Source of the DNA: Gemmataceae bacterium
Lineage (GTDB): Bacteria; Planctomycetota; Planctomycetia; Gemmatales; Gemmataceae
Length of the DNA: 64,000 bases
Reading direction: 5' to 3'
Assembly: GCA_019636445.1 (NCBI GenBank)
Contig: JAHBXO010000002.1
Span: 1 to 64,000, forward strand
Position numbers and translations under genes: made by a program. A model generated the notes under the pieces. The model was not told the origin of the DNA. It made no database searches and was given only the letters and a program-made list of their open reading frames with translations. Shown here in pieces: positions 1 through 9,411 of this stretch (positions are counted from its first letter, which is position 1; each line of letters opens with the position of its first letter).

Positions 1-16
1 CACGAACGAGGGTTTG

Positions 17-2167
17 CTAGAAGAAGAACACGACCTTCTCGTAGAACCACTCCCACACGCCGTGGAAGAGCGAATAACCAAGCGGTCGCGGGCCGCAGAG
101 GATGCGGAGGTGGACTTCCTGGCCGGAGGCGAAAAGCGTGCGCGGGATGCGCCGGCCCTCGGGCAGGTTCGAGAAGTCGATCTTCACGTAGGCTTGCGAG
201 ACCGGCTCCGATTCGTTGTGGTCGTCCCGGTTCGGCACCACTTCCCGCGCCAACTCGTCCTCGTAGAGCCGGCCGAAATACTTCGTGTCCGACTCGCTCG
301 TCACGAGCATGTCAACGTCGAGGTACTTGCGGCCCTTCTCGTCGGTCTTATAGTTCGCCTTGTCGGTGAACGCCTTCAGGATGTGGCCGAGGTTTCGCTG
401 CGGCACCTTGACGTGCAAGTGCCACTCGCCTTCGGAGTAGCCGAGCTTCTGGATCGGCTCGTTGGGCCGCAGGACGCGGTTCATCAATTCGTTCGTATTG
501 TCGGCGTTCAGCACGGTGAGCTTGGCGTCGGCAGGCACCTTGCTGGCGTCCAGGCGCGGCGCCTTCACGTACATCACGCCCGGCCGCGACGGATCGAGGT
601 TGTTCGCGCGGATCATCTGATCGCGGAGCAGTTCGTTATTCGCGATGTTCGCCTCGTCCTCGGCAAGCCGCGCGTTGTGGTTCGCCGTTTCGGACGGCGA
701 GAACTTCGAAATATCCTGCGACTTCATCGTGTCGTAGCGGGCGCGGCGGACGTTGATCTCGTTCATCACCTGCCGAAGCTTTTGGCCGATCTCCTCGCTG
801 TACATCTCCGCGACGATCGCGTCGGGGTTGATCTGGTCGCCGGGTTTATAGGCGAGGCGCTGGAGCTTGCCCGGCTCGCGGGAATAGACGAGGTGCAGCT
901 CGCGCGGCTGGAGTTCCCCCTTCGCGTCCATCTTGAGCTGGTACGGCACGAAGACCATCGCGATCGACAGCGCGACGAGCGCCGCGATGACGAGGCCCGT
1001 GATCAACCGTGCTTTGCCGCCCAGGCCGTCCTGAACCTTCTTGATCGGCCACCAGATCGTCTTCAGCGGGATCGATTTCATCTCCGCCGCGTTGAAGAGC
1101 GCCGGCGCGGCGTGCTTGCCGACGATGTCGAGTTTCTGAAGGATCGGGTCGACGTTCTCGGGCGGGTTGAAGCTTTCGAGCAGCAGCACCGAACGGGCCG
1201 GCTTCTTGTCGTCCTTCTCGCGTTCATCGCGGATCGGTTGAACGATCAAGAGTTTCGGCTGGCTTTCGGCGAGGTAATCGTCGAGAGCGTGCAGCACCGC
1301 CGGCGGAAGCGATTCATCCTTCTCGCCTTTGAAGACGAGCTTGTCGCCCCAGGCGAGGACGGCATCGAAGAGCGCCCGCATGCGGCGGACGTGCGTGGCG
1401 GCCTTCTCGACGACGTCGGCGCCGGAGACGGCCTCGACCGTCGACTTCTTCCCGTGCCGGACGCCGACGCAGAGCCGGTCGCACTCGACCAGCCGGCGCC
1501 CTTCGTTGGCGATGTGGTACGCGCACTCGGTGGGGTTGAGCGTGCCGTGGATGAGGCGGGCAAACGACTCGACCTGCGAATAGACCTTGTCGAGGCCGGC
1601 GACCTGGCGCGAGTTCGTGAACGTGTGGTACTGGCTGGCGTATCCTGCCATCTGCACCGAGTAGTTCAGAAACGTCGGATACATCCGCGGGTCGTGGCTC
1701 GGCTCCTGGAAGATCTCCAGCAACCCCATCGCGGACTTGTCAGGCTGAACGATCGGCGCGAAGAGCGTGAAGAATTCCGTGAGGTTACGCGCGGGCACCT
1801 GGCCCGGCTCCGCAAGCCCGCTGACCTGCCCCTGCGGCTCGATCATCACCGGACGCGGGGGCTGAGCCTGGAAGACTTGCCTGAGGATTTCGTTGTGGCA
1901 TTGCCGGCCGCCCCGCTTGGAGTCGAGGCCGACCTTATCCAAATTGAGCTGGCAGGCGACCTGAAGGAACCCCTGCGGCGTGCGCATCCAGACCGCGCCC
2001 GCGGGCGCCCCGATCGCCTGGATTGCGGTATTGAGAAATTTCTCGTAGAACTCGGTCGGCGCCAAGGTGGAGCCGGCAAGTTTCGACGCTTCAGTGAAGG
2101 CATCGTCGATGAGTTGGCTGAACCGGTTCTTGTCCGGTTGCGACCCACTCGGTGGGTTGGTGCTCAC
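17..2167 (-). CDS. GAF-domain HlyD-like membrane fusion (efflux/secretion adaptor) protein
   Basis: A 716-residue protein with two GAF-like sensory regions (about residues 35-190 and 195-360). One membrane helix follows (about 388-408), then a HlyD-type adaptor half with a lipoyl/barrel start and a charged helical hairpin around 460-530. HlyD adaptors bridge an inner-membrane transporter to the outer envelope. The cytosolic GAF half suggests that export is tuned by a small ligand, which is inference. The start is GTG at 2167, preceded by GAGAG. The stop is at 17-19, so the gene is complete. Planctomycetes often pair such adaptors with an M50-like membrane peptidase or a second HlyD protein. 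That partner would lie downstream, off the left edge. Confidence 0.7.
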   Translation of the reverse strand: MSTNPPSGSQPDKNRFSQLIDDAFTEASKLAGSTLAPTEFYEKFLNTAIQAIGAPAGAVWMRTPQGFLQVACQLNLDKVGLDSKRGGRQCHNEILRQVFQAQPPRPVMIEPQGQVSGLAEPGQVPARNLTEFFTLFAPIVQPDKSAMGLLEIFQEPSHDPRMYPTFLNYSVQMAGYASQYHTFTNSRQVAGLDKVYSQVESFARLIHGTLNPTECAYHIANEGRRLVECDRLCVGVRHGKKSTVEAVSGADVVEKAATHVRRMRALFDAVLAWGDKLVFKGEKDESLPPAVLHALDDYLAESQPKLLIVQPIRDEREKDDKKPARSVLLLESFNPPENVDPILQKLDIVGKHAAPALFNAAEMKSIPLKTIWWPIKKVQDGLGGKARLITGLVIAALVALSIAMVFVPYQLKMDAKGELQPRELHLVYSREPGKLQRLAYKPGDQINPDAIVAEMYSEEIGQKLRQVMNEINVRRARYDTMKSQDISKFSPSETANHNARLAEDEANIANNELLRDQMIRANNLDPSRPGVMYVKAPRLDASKVPADAKLTVLNADNTNELMNRVLRPNEPIQKLGYSEGEWHLHVKVPQRNLGHILKAFTDKANYKTDEKGRKYLDVDMLVTSESDTKYFGRLYEDELAREVVPNRDDHNESEPVSQAYVKIDFSNLPEGRRIPRTLFASGQEVHLRILCGPRPLGYSLFHGVWEWFYEKVVFFF

Positions 2168-2569
2168 GGCTGCTCTCGGGTGAAGCGGTAAATCCGGAAC
2201 TTACGTTAAATTCCGAGTTATCGTACCCTTACGACGACGCCAACACAAGCGGACTTGGCCCCGTCGCGGCTGGTCGTACGGCGCGGTTCCCTCCGGACTG
2301 AAGTCAAAAGTGACAAGTCGCGGCGGAACGGTCTCGGGCGCGCGCATTCCGCGCCAAAGATCTACTAGGTTATCGGTCACTGGCATGCAAAAATGAAACC
2401 GTTCATTTCCAAGACGAGAATCGAATCCTCGTGGATTTGTCCGGATGACGGAAAAACCGTCGATTCGCCGGAATAACCGATCCAATCGACGATTCTTCCC
2501 GCCGGATTTTTGAAAATCAGCTGGACGATCGAACTCCCACCCACCAGTGGCCACTGCCACTCCGGCAGT
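2168..2569. other. Intergenic region without a supported gene
   Basis: About 400 bp separate the GAF/HlyD gene from the small gene at 2570. A 119-codon minus-strand reading frame crosses it but has poor composition and no ribosome binding site. A short hairpin (GACGG-aaaaa-CCGTC) sits near 2447-2461. I see no convincing RNA gene. The upstream promoter of the GAF/HlyD gene probably lies at its left end. Confidence 0.4.
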
Positions 2570-2932
2570 TCAGTCCGTCGGGTGCTGGTTTTCCCATGTC
2601 AGAATGTGCTGCATGAGATCCGGCGGCTCGACTTCCCCATCGGGCAACGGCCACGAGAAGCGCTCCGATGCGGCCAGTTGTGTGGCACCCCTGCGATCGG
2701 CCACCCCATCGTCGCACCACAGTTGCACAAAGCGACCGATGGCCCGACCGCGACGCCGCAGCCGACCCACCAGCATCCGCGCGTCGTCGTCCGAGCGCGA
2801 CGCCTCCGCGAACAACTCCGTCCAGTCGACGACCCACTCGACGAGCATGCGGGCTTCTTCGTCCCCCAAGCCCCTCGTCAGCGATTCGTCCCGAACGACT
2901 TCGCGGACCAGCGAATCGCAATCGATCCCCAT
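2570..2932 (-). CDS. Small acidic protein of unknown function
   Basis: 120 residues from an ATG at 2932 that is preceded by GGGGGAAG at good spacing. A longer frame upstream has an arginine-rich, shadow-like N terminus, so I reject that extension. The protein is mostly helical and rich in Asp, Glu and Arg, with tryptophans in MLVEWVVDW and VQLWCDDG. It has no signal peptide or membrane helix. I do not recognise a family. It is divergently arranged to the acyltransferase gene that begins at 3137. Confidence 0.55.
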   Translation of the reverse strand: MGIDCDSLVREVVRDESLTRGLGDEEARMLVEWVVDWTELFAEASRSDDDARMLVGRLRRRGRAIGRFVQLWCDDGVADRRGATQLAASERFSWPLPDGEVEPPDLMQHILTWENQHPTD

Positions 2933-3136
2933 GAGCTTCCCCCGCCGCGAGCGGACTCGATCGGGGTGTCGAGCGGCCCGTCCCCCAACGGACCGCCCGA
3001 CCAACCAATCCCCGTTCGTCGCTTCGCGTTGTCGTGGGGCGGATATAACGGCCGCCTCCTCGGTTCGCAAGCGTGAAATCCTCGCCGGCGAATTCCCCCG
3101 CGAACTCGCCGGGTGCGGCGGCTGCGCCTACGTTGA

Positions 3137-5452
3137 ATGCCTACCATGCCCGATCTCTTCCATCCGGCGTTGCTCGCCCTTTACGCGGTCTTCGGACTCG
3201 CGGCGCTCATCATTATTTATCCGCCGGTCCTGCGCATCGTCTGGTGGCTCTTCCTTCGCGCCCTGTACCGGGTCCGCATTTACCACCGCGAGCGCATCCC
3301 GAGCAAAGGGCCGGCACTGATCGTCGCGAACCATGCCTGCCATCTCGATTGGATGCTCTTCTGGTCCGCCTGTCCGCGGCGCGTGCAAATGGTCATGTGG
3401 TCCGGCTATAACCGGAACCCGATCCTGCGGTTCCTGATCTCACGGATCAAGGACCGGATCGTCAGCATCGACAACCGTTCCGCACGGCCGCATGCCATGA
3501 TCGACGCATTGGACGCCATCGCCGCCGCGCTGGATCGCGGCGAGGTCGTCGTGCTGTTCCCGGAGGGCCGGGTGAGCCGGAACGGCCAGATGATGCCGTT
3601 CCACCGCGGCATCGAGCGCATCCTGAAACAAGTGACGGTGGACGTCCCGATCATCCCGGCGGGTACGGATCACCTTTGGGGCACCTGGTTCACTCATAAA
3701 CCGAACGTCGGCCTCCTCAGCCGCATCCGTTCGTGGCGTCGCACCGTCTCCATCTGGTTCGGCGAGCCGATCCGCGGCAAGCTCAAGGCCCCGGAGATCC
3801 GGGCGAAGGTGGTGGAAATGAAGGCGGACCTCGCCATCCGCGAGGCCGGCGATCTCCCCACGGCTCACTACGGTTTCGTCCGCACCGCCACGCGCTGGTC
3901 GAACGTCTTCCGCGTCGGCTTCGTGGATGTCGCCACGGGCACGGAACGCCGTCTGACCTTCGGCCAGGCGCTTGTCGCGTCGTGGTGCCTCGCCGGTTGG
4001 CTGCGCCGGAAACTCGGCCCCGGCCGCGAGCCGATTGGACTTTGGCTCCCCACCGGACTTGGCTCCACGCTCGCCAACCTCGCCCTCGGCTATCTCCACC
4101 GCCCGACCGCCAACCTGAACTACACCGCCGGCCGCGATTCCGTCGAATCCGCCGCGAGCCAGGCCGACCTCAAGTACGTCGTCACCTCCCGGAGGTTCCT
4201 CGAACGGATCCCGCTCGAACTCCCGCCGGACGTCGAACGCATTTACCTCGAAGACGCTCTCGGCGCGATTTCGAAGCCCGCGAAGCTTGTGCGCATGCTC
4301 GCCGTGCTCCTGCTGCCCGCGTGGCTCGTCGCCCGCCTCGTCGGCCTGCCCCGCGTCGCCACCGACGACATCCAAACCATCATCTTCAGCAGCGGCAGTA
4401 CTGGCGAACCCAAGGGGATCATGCTCTCCTACAAGAACATCGTCGCCAACGTCGACGGGTTCTTCCGCGGCGTACCGATCGACCGCGACGACACCATGCT
4501 CGCGACGCTGCCGTTCTTCCACAGCTTCGGCTACACCGTCTGCCTCTGGGCCTGCATCTACATCGGCTGTCGCGCCATCTATTATCCCGATCCGCGCGCC
4601 GCCAAGGAAGTCGGCGAACTCTGCCGCAAGCACTCCTGCACCGTCATGATGGGCACCGCCACGTTCCTGCGCTTCTACATGCGGCGATGCGGTCCGGACG
4701 ACTTCAAGAGTGTGACACTTCTCATCTGCGGGGCGGAGAAACTGCCCGTCAAACTCGCCCATGAGTTCCGCGACAAGTTCGGCGTCCTCCCCCTCGAAGG
4801 CTACGGCTGCACCGAGACCGCGCCCGTCGTCAGCGTCAACCTGCACGATGTGGAGGTCCGCGGCGTGAAGCAGATCGCGAATTCCCCCGGCACGGTCGGC
4901 CAGCCGATCCCGGGAGTCGTCGTGAAGACCTTTCATCCCGAAACTTTCGAACCGCTCCCCCACGGCGACGAAGGCATGCTCGGCGTGAAGGGGCCGAACG
5001 TCATGCTCGGCTACTGGCAGCAGCCCGAAAAAACCCGTCAGGTCGTCCGCGACGGCTGGTACATGACGGGCGACATCGGCCTGATCGAATCCGATGGTTT
5101 CATCCGCATCACGGGCCGCGTCAGCCGATTCGCCAAGATCGCCGGCGAAATGATCCCGCTCGAACGGGTCGAACACGAAATGCAGGAACTCTACGGTACG
5201 GGCGAACGGATTGTGACCGTCTGCGCCGTACCGGACGAGAAGCGCGGCGAGCGGCTCGTCGTGCTCTACCTGCCCGAAGCCGAACTGAAGTTGAACGACG
5301 TGCTCGATGGCCTGGCCAAAGCCGGCCTGCCCAACCTCTGGGTGCCCGATCGCCGGCATTGCATTCGCGTCGAATCGTTCCCGGCGCTCGGCAGCGGAAA
5401 ACTCGACCTGAAAGCCGTCGGCGAATTGGCGAAGGCCCTTTCCGCCGCATAA
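3137..5452 (+). CDS. Bifunctional 1-acylglycerol-phosphate acyltransferase / acyl-ACP synthetase (Aas-like)
   Basis: 771 residues. The N-terminal third is a PlsC acyltransferase: a membrane helix at about 14-40, the catalytic H-X4-D motif in NHACHLD (His66, Asp71) and the substrate loop FPEGR (about 141-145). The rest is an AMP-forming ligase with the phosphate loop SSGSTGEPKG (about 418-427), a GYGCTET core motif and YMTGD. The fusion matches E. coli Aas, which re-acylates lysophospholipid with fatty acid activated on ACP at the inner membrane. A second ATG nine bases downstream (3146) is an equally possible start. No clear Shine-Dalgarno is visible. The role follows from the family and was not tested here. 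Confidence 0.88.
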   Translation: MPTMPDLFHPALLALYAVFGLAALIIIYPPVLRIVWWLFLRALYRVRIYHRERIPSKGPALIVANHACHLDWMLFWSACPRRVQMVMWSGYNRNPILRFLISRIKDRIVSIDNRSARPHAMIDALDAIAAALDRGEVVVLFPEGRVSRNGQMMPFHRGIERILKQVTVDVPIIPAGTDHLWGTWFTHKPNVGLLSRIRSWRRTVSIWFGEPIRGKLKAPEIRAKVVEMKADLAIREAGDLPTAHYGFVRTATRWSNVFRVGFVDVATGTERRLTFGQALVASWCLAGWLRRKLGPGREPIGLWLPTGLGSTLANLALGYLHRPTANLNYTAGRDSVESAASQADLKYVVTSRRFLERIPLELPPDVERIYLEDALGAISKPAKLVRMLAVLLLPAWLVARLVGLPRVATDDIQTIIFSSGSTGEPKGIMLSYKNIVANVDGFFRGVPIDRDDTMLATLPFFHSFGYTVCLWACIYIGCRAIYYPDPRAAKEVGELCRKHSCTVMMGTATFLRFYMRRCGPDDFKSVTLLICGAEKLPVKLAHEFRDKFGVLPLEGYGCTETAPVVSVNLHDVEVRGVKQIANSPGTVGQPIPGVVVKTFHPETFEPLPHGDEGMLGVKGPNVMLGYWQQPEKTRQVVRDGWYMTGDIGLIESDGFIRITGRVSRFAKIAGEMIPLERVEHEMQELYGTGERIVTVCAVPDEKRGERLVVLYLPEAELKLNDVLDGLAKAGLPNLWVPDRRHCIRVESFPALGSGKLDLKAVGELAKALSAA

Positions 5453-5490
5453 ATCATCGCTGAGCGAATTCACCCTTTCGGGAGTCGGCC

Positions 5491-5880
5491 ATGGAACGAC
5501 ACAACATCAGCACCGGCGGCAAGTGGGAACCGATCATCGGCTATTCCCGCGCCGTGCGCGTCGGACCGTTCGTCTACGTTTCCGGCTGCACGTCGGCGAC
5601 GCCCGACGGCCTCGTGGGCAAGGGCGACCCCTACGCGCAAGCCGTGCAGACCCTGAAAACGATCGTCCACGCGATCGAAAAGGCCGGCGCCAAGCCGGAA
5701 CATGTCGTGCGCACACGCATCTACCTGACGCGCATGGCCGACTGGGAAGCGGTCGGCAAAGCCCACGGCGAACTCTTCGGAAGCATTCGTCCGGCCACGG
5801 CGATCGTGGAAGTGAGCAAGCTGATCGATCCGGAAATGCTCGTGGAGATCGAGGCCGACGCCGTCGTGCCGAACGGGTGA
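5491..5880 (+). CDS. RidA (YjgF/YER057c/UK114) family protein
   Basis: 129 residues, the usual size of this trimeric family. It carries the conserved IRPATA segment (the arginine that contacts the substrate carboxylate) and the C-terminal LVEIEADAV strand with its glutamate. RidA proteins hydrolyse reactive enamine/imine intermediates released by PLP enzymes. The ATG follows GGGAGTC. It starts 38 bp after the acyltransferase gene, so co-transcription is possible. A 9-bp stem-loop directly after the stop ends the unit. Confidence 0.9.
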   Translation: MERHNISTGGKWEPIIGYSRAVRVGPFVYVSGCTSATPDGLVGKGDPYAQAVQTLKTIVHAIEKAGAKPEHVVRTRIYLTRMADWEAVGKAHGELFGSIRPATAIVEVSKLIDPEMLVEIEADAVVPNG

Positions 5881-5890
5881 GAGCCCCAAA

Positions 5891-5914
5891 GCCCCGGCAG
5901 GACCGTGCCGGGGC
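5891..5914. terminator. Stem-loop between convergent genes
   Basis: GCCCCGGCA (5891-5899) pairs perfectly with TGCCGGGGC (5906-5914) around a 6-nt loop, between the RidA stop and the NHL gene stop. The T-rich tail is weak (ggttggtcattt). It could end transcription from either side. Confidence 0.65.
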
Positions 5915-5920
5915 GGTTGG

Positions 5921-6961
5921 TCATTTCGTCAACCTCAAGATCCGGTTGTTGTAACTGTCCGTGATGTACAGTTCCTTCGACTTTGGGTGAATCGTCACGC
6001 CGTGCGGCTGGCTCAGTTCCACTTTCTTCGGGTCCGCGTGCATCGCCGGACCTTTCTTTCCCGTCCCCGCAACCGGCTCCAACGACTTCTTCGCCGGGAC
6101 ATAGCGGACGATCCGATGATTCTCCGTGTCGGCGATGACCACGGTGTCGTCCTTGTCAACGCACAGGTGCTTCGGGCCATTCATCGCGGCAAGGAGAGCC
6201 GGGCCGCCAAGGCCGTCCGCCCCCGCCTTGCCGGTGCCGGCGACAGTGCGGATGGCGCCGCTCGGCTCCACGACGCGCAGGGCGTGGCCGCCGCGCTCCA
6301 GGATGTAGAGGTTCCCTTTCGAGTCGACGGCGGCCGCGCGCGGATCGACGAGCGGCTGATCGGTCGCGCGGGCGCCGTCGAGCGGCACACCCTTCTGGCC
6401 GTTCCCGGCCACGGTCGTCACGATCCGCTTCTTCATCTCGATCTTGCGAATGCGGCGGTTGTCGAGGTCGGTCACGTAAAGGTTCTCCTTCTTCACGTCG
6501 AAGCCCAGGCAGAAGACTCCGCCGAACTTCGCGTCGTCGGCCGGTCCGTCATCGCCGGCGAAGCCTTTCTCGCCGGTGCCGGCGAACTTGGCGACGACGC
6601 CGGTCTTTGGATCGAATGTTCGGATGCGATTGTTCCATGTGTCGGCGAGGTAGACGAGTCCATCGGCTCCGACGGCCAGGCTGTGCATGCCGTTGAAAGT
6701 CGCGTTGAGCCCCTTCTCGCCATCGCCGGAGTTGCCTTTCTCCTTCGTTCCGGCGAGCGTGACGATCTTGCCATCGGAGATCTTCCGCAGGCGCTCGCCC
6801 TTGGCCATCTCGACGACGTAGACCGTTCCGTCCGGTCCGAAGTCGACGCCGAAGGGAGTTACGAACTTCTCATTCGGAGCGTGGGCGAGGGCGACCGTCT
6901 GCGCCGCGGCGGGGAGCGCGAGCACGACCGGGAAGAGCAGGACCAGAACGAAGCGCATCAT
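5921..6961 (-). CDS. Secreted NHL-repeat beta-propeller protein
   Basis: 346 residues with a signal peptide (about 1-20, ending PAAAQ). Five to six NHL-type repeats follow, each marked by V(Y/I)..D..N.RI(R/V) and AGTG.(K/A)G segments (TWNNRIRTF, DLDNRRIRKI, DTENHRIVRY, DSYNNRILRL). Such propellers are scaffolds or lyase-like enzymes in the cell envelope. No catalytic set is obvious, so a specific role cannot be assigned. It diverges from the HEAT repeat gene, with about 150 bp between them. Confidence 0.8.
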   Translation of the reverse strand: MMRFVLVLLFPVVLALPAAAQTVALAHAPNEKFVTPFGVDFGPDGTVYVVEMAKGERLRKISDGKIVTLAGTKEKGNSGDGEKGLNATFNGMHSLAVGADGLVYLADTWNNRIRTFDPKTGVVAKFAGTGEKGFAGDDGPADDAKFGGVFCLGFDVKKENLYVTDLDNRRIRKIEMKKRIVTTVAGNGQKGVPLDGARATDQPLVDPRAAAVDSKGNLYILERGGHALRVVEPSGAIRTVAGTGKAGADGLGGPALLAAMNGPKHLCVDKDDTVVIADTENHRIVRYVPAKKSLEPVAGTGKKGPAMHADPKKVELSQPHGVTIHPKSKELYITDSYNNRILRLTK

Positions 6962-7109
6962 GACGGGACTCGCGAGGACCGTGGCGAGGATTCATGCAAC
7001 GGTCAGTTAGTTGTATGGCTGGGGAAGCGGGCCGGGAAATCCCGTTCGGTTGGAGCTTCGCTCCATATCATCGACGGCAGACGTTGCCTTCCCCCGCGCG
7101 ACACCGATC

Positions 7110-8726
7110 ATGGATATTCCCGCCAAGAAACTCCTCCGTTTGCTCTCGGACGACGCGACGCCCGAGCAGAAGGCCGCCGCCGCCCTCGTGGTGGGCGAAC
7201 TCGGTCTGAAGGATGCCGACCTCGCCACCGCCATCGGCAAGCTGGTGAGCGATCGCGATCCGGACGTGCGCGCCGCCGCCATCGTCGCCGCCGGCCGCGT
7301 GAAGATGGACAAGTCGCTGCCCGAATTGCTGGAGCGGATCGGCCACGGCGGACCGGAGGCGCCGCTCGCGGCCGAGGCCGCCGTCGCCATGGGAGCCAAG
7401 GGCGTTAAGGCGCTTCAGGACCTCATGCACAAGGTCGTGCCGGGCGTGCGCAAGTACATCGCGGCTGCCCTCACCTCCTCCGTCGGGCACGGGAGCGATG
7501 CGGCGGGACTGTCGGTTTTGCTCGATCGCGACCCACACGTCGCGGCCTCGGCGGCGCAATCGATCATCGGCAAAATCGCCGACTTCGAACCGGGCCGCAA
7601 GAAGGTGCTGGCCAAGGAACTCGTCGCGATCGCGAGGAACAAGAAGAAGCCATTGCCGACCACGTCGGAACTACCCGTGGTGCGCGTGCTGGTGGCGCTT
7701 GGCGATCCGATCGCCGCCGACGCCCTCTGGGACCGCGTGTTGCTGCCCCACACGCCGGACGTGCGCGCCGCGTCGCTCCAGGCCGTCGGCGGTTGGACGA
7801 AAAACCCGGACAAGACCCAACTGGCCAAGCTCTTCCACTGTGCCGGTGAGCCGGACTTCCGCGTCGCGGCCCCGGCGCTCGCGATCCTCGAGAAGCTGCC
7901 GGTCTCGGAGAAAACCGCGGACGAATGGATCGCTCTGCTACACGCGCCGGACATCGCCGCCCGCCGCCTCGCCATCGAAAAGGTCGGCGACCGCGACACG
8001 GTCGTCGTCGCGGAAGCCCTGATGCTGCAAATGCACCATTCCGACCCCGGCGTGCGCGATGCCGCCCGCGCCAAGCTCAAGCTGCTGAAGGCCGGCCGCA
8101 AGCTCCTCGTGCAGGCACTCCTCGAAACCGAAGGCCACGACGACGCCTGGCAACTCGCCCGCACCGTCGCCGGCTTCAAGACGGAACTCACCCCCGCGTC
8201 CCGCGAGTCGATCCTCGCCACCGCCTGCAAATATCTCGAAAAGGGCGATCACCGCACGGATCCGATCCTCTTCGTGCTCCGCGAGATCGACGCCGCCAAA
8301 CTCCAGCAGAACCTGCTCGAACGCGCCGTCGAACTCCGCAAGAAGAAGAAATACGACGTGGCCATGACGTACCTCAAGGCCGTCGCCCGCGACCCGGCCA
8401 TCGGGTTCGATGCCCGCCTGGAAATCGCCTTGAACGGATTGAAGGTCTCGTTGAAGGAAATGGACCCGCACGACCGCGACAACGACCCGTGCCTCCGCAG
8501 TTTCGACACGCTCTTCGCTCAGGACGCGGACCGGCTGGAGAAGGAGTTGGAAAAGGCGAAGTTCCTCGACGACGCGGACCTCTTCTATGTGGGCTTCCAC
8601 TTCGCGGAGCAGATCGGCCGGCCGCGCCAGTTCGGGATCGACGTGCTGAAGATGGTCGCGAAGCGCTATCCGAAGACGGAAGCCGGCAAGTCGGCGAAGA
8701 ACAAGCTCAAGAACGTGGGGGCGTGA
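7110..8726 (+). CDS. HEAT-repeat protein
   Basis: 538 residues from ATG 7110 (MDIPAKKLL). The frame continues upstream to 7011, but the extra 33 residues look non-coding. The protein is an array of HEAT/PBS-lyase-like helical repeats, recognisable by repeated D.D..VRAAA, D.HVAASAA and DPGVRDAA motifs from about residue 20 to 340. A more regular alpha-helical C-terminal half then follows, with TPR-like character. It has no signal peptide or membrane segment, so it probably acts as a cytoplasmic scaffold. I cannot name a partner. Confidence 0.75.
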   Translation: MDIPAKKLLRLLSDDATPEQKAAAALVVGELGLKDADLATAIGKLVSDRDPDVRAAAIVAAGRVKMDKSLPELLERIGHGGPEAPLAAEAAVAMGAKGVKALQDLMHKVVPGVRKYIAAALTSSVGHGSDAAGLSVLLDRDPHVAASAAQSIIGKIADFEPGRKKVLAKELVAIARNKKKPLPTTSELPVVRVLVALGDPIAADALWDRVLLPHTPDVRAASLQAVGGWTKNPDKTQLAKLFHCAGEPDFRVAAPALAILEKLPVSEKTADEWIALLHAPDIAARRLAIEKVGDRDTVVVAEALMLQMHHSDPGVRDAARAKLKLLKAGRKLLVQALLETEGHDDAWQLARTVAGFKTELTPASRESILATACKYLEKGDHRTDPILFVLREIDAAKLQQNLLERAVELRKKKKYDVAMTYLKAVARDPAIGFDARLEIALNGLKVSLKEMDPHDRDNDPCLRSFDTLFAQDADRLEKELEKAKFLDDADLFYVGFHFAEQIGRPRQFGIDVLKMVAKRYPKTEAGKSAKNKLKNVGA

Positions 8727-8729
8727 GGA

Positions 8730-9026
8730 TCAGACGCGAGACTTCCACACATCCGGATTTCGCGAGGTGTGGAAGACCGAGACGATAACGATCTCGGTCG
8801 GTTCAACCAGATAGAGCACGATGTACGGGAACCGTTTTACGACGGCCTTCCTCACATCTCCGTAGACTTTGGCATGCAGGAGTGGGTTGGCTGAGATACG
8901 GGCGATAACGGACTCAACTTCCGCCACGAAATCGTCGCCCAATCCAGTCCGCTGTTGCTCGTACCAGTCGGCCGCATCTTCGTATTCCGAGAGGGCTTCG
9001 ACCCGAAATCGAACGGTTCGGCTCAT
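8730..9026 (-). CDS. ParE/RelE-type toxin
   Basis: 98 residues from ATG 9026. The fold signature of the RelE/ParE superfamily is visible: an N-terminal helix pair (YEDAADWYEQQ, FVAEVESVIARI), then RKAVVKRFPYIVLYLVEPTEIVIVSVFHTSRNP, written here in pieces as KRFPYIVLY and VFHTSRNP. ParE members poison gyrase, and RelE members cut ribosome-bound mRNA. The sequence alone does not decide which. The start overlaps the antitoxin stop by 4 bp, so translation is coupled. Confidence 0.85.
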   Translation of the reverse strand: MSRTVRFRVEALSEYEDAADWYEQQRTGLGDDFVAEVESVIARISANPLLHAKVYGDVRKAVVKRFPYIVLYLVEPTEIVIVSVFHTSRNPDVWKSRV

Positions 9027-9256
9027 CGTTTCTGCAACCGTTCGCGGACTCGACGTTGAACTTCTTCCCACGGGATCGCAGAATCCGGATTCGCCCGGTG
9101 CGCAGCAATCCTACGATCGAGTTCCTCGCACAACTCTGGCGGAAGAGGGGACGCTTCGACTTCCTCGGAGACGCTGTCCCAAATCTCGCCGATGAGCTGC
9201 ATTCGCTCGGCGAAGGAAAACCGGGCAATTTGCAGTTGTTCGAATAGTGCCGGCAT
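9023..9256 (-). CDS. Antitoxin, addiction-module component family (Unstab_antitox type)
   Basis: 77 residues from ATG 9256, preceded by the strong ribosome site AAGGAGAT. It has the features of the putative addiction-module antitoxins paired with ParE: an N-terminal LS-like segment, an SFAERMQLIGEIWDSV helix, and a C-terminal PWEEVQRRVRERLQ toxin-binding helix. It lies upstream of, and overlaps, the toxin, which is the standard order giving antitoxin excess. An in-frame extension to 9388 lacks coding character. Confidence 0.85.
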   Translation of the reverse strand: MPALFEQLQIARFSFAERMQLIGEIWDSVSEEVEASPLPPELCEELDRRIAAHRANPDSAIPWEEVQRRVRERLQKR

Positions 9257-9411
9257 GGCCGCATCTCCTTCGTTTCGGTTCATTCTAACCGGTCCCGCGT
9301 CGGTTGTCACGCGGGTCCGTTCCCTACAATCTCCGAACCCGCGGGGGCGATTCGCCCTCCGTTCCACTACCCGCGCCGCCCCTGCCACGGGCGTCGCTTT
9401 CGGAGATCGAG

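Noticed and set aside
14-2191. 725-codon plus-strand frame antisense to the GAF/HlyD gene
   Set aside because: High GC keeps antisense frames open. Its composition is Arg/Asp/Val-rich mirror sequence, and the minus strand encodes a recognisable protein.
2201-2560. 119-codon minus-strand frame, with a tRNA-like RGFDSRLG phrase
   Set aside because: I tried to fold a tRNA here. No T arm with a proper TTC loop and matching stem, and no acceptor or anticodon stem, could be formed. Composition and lack of a ribosome site also argue against a gene.
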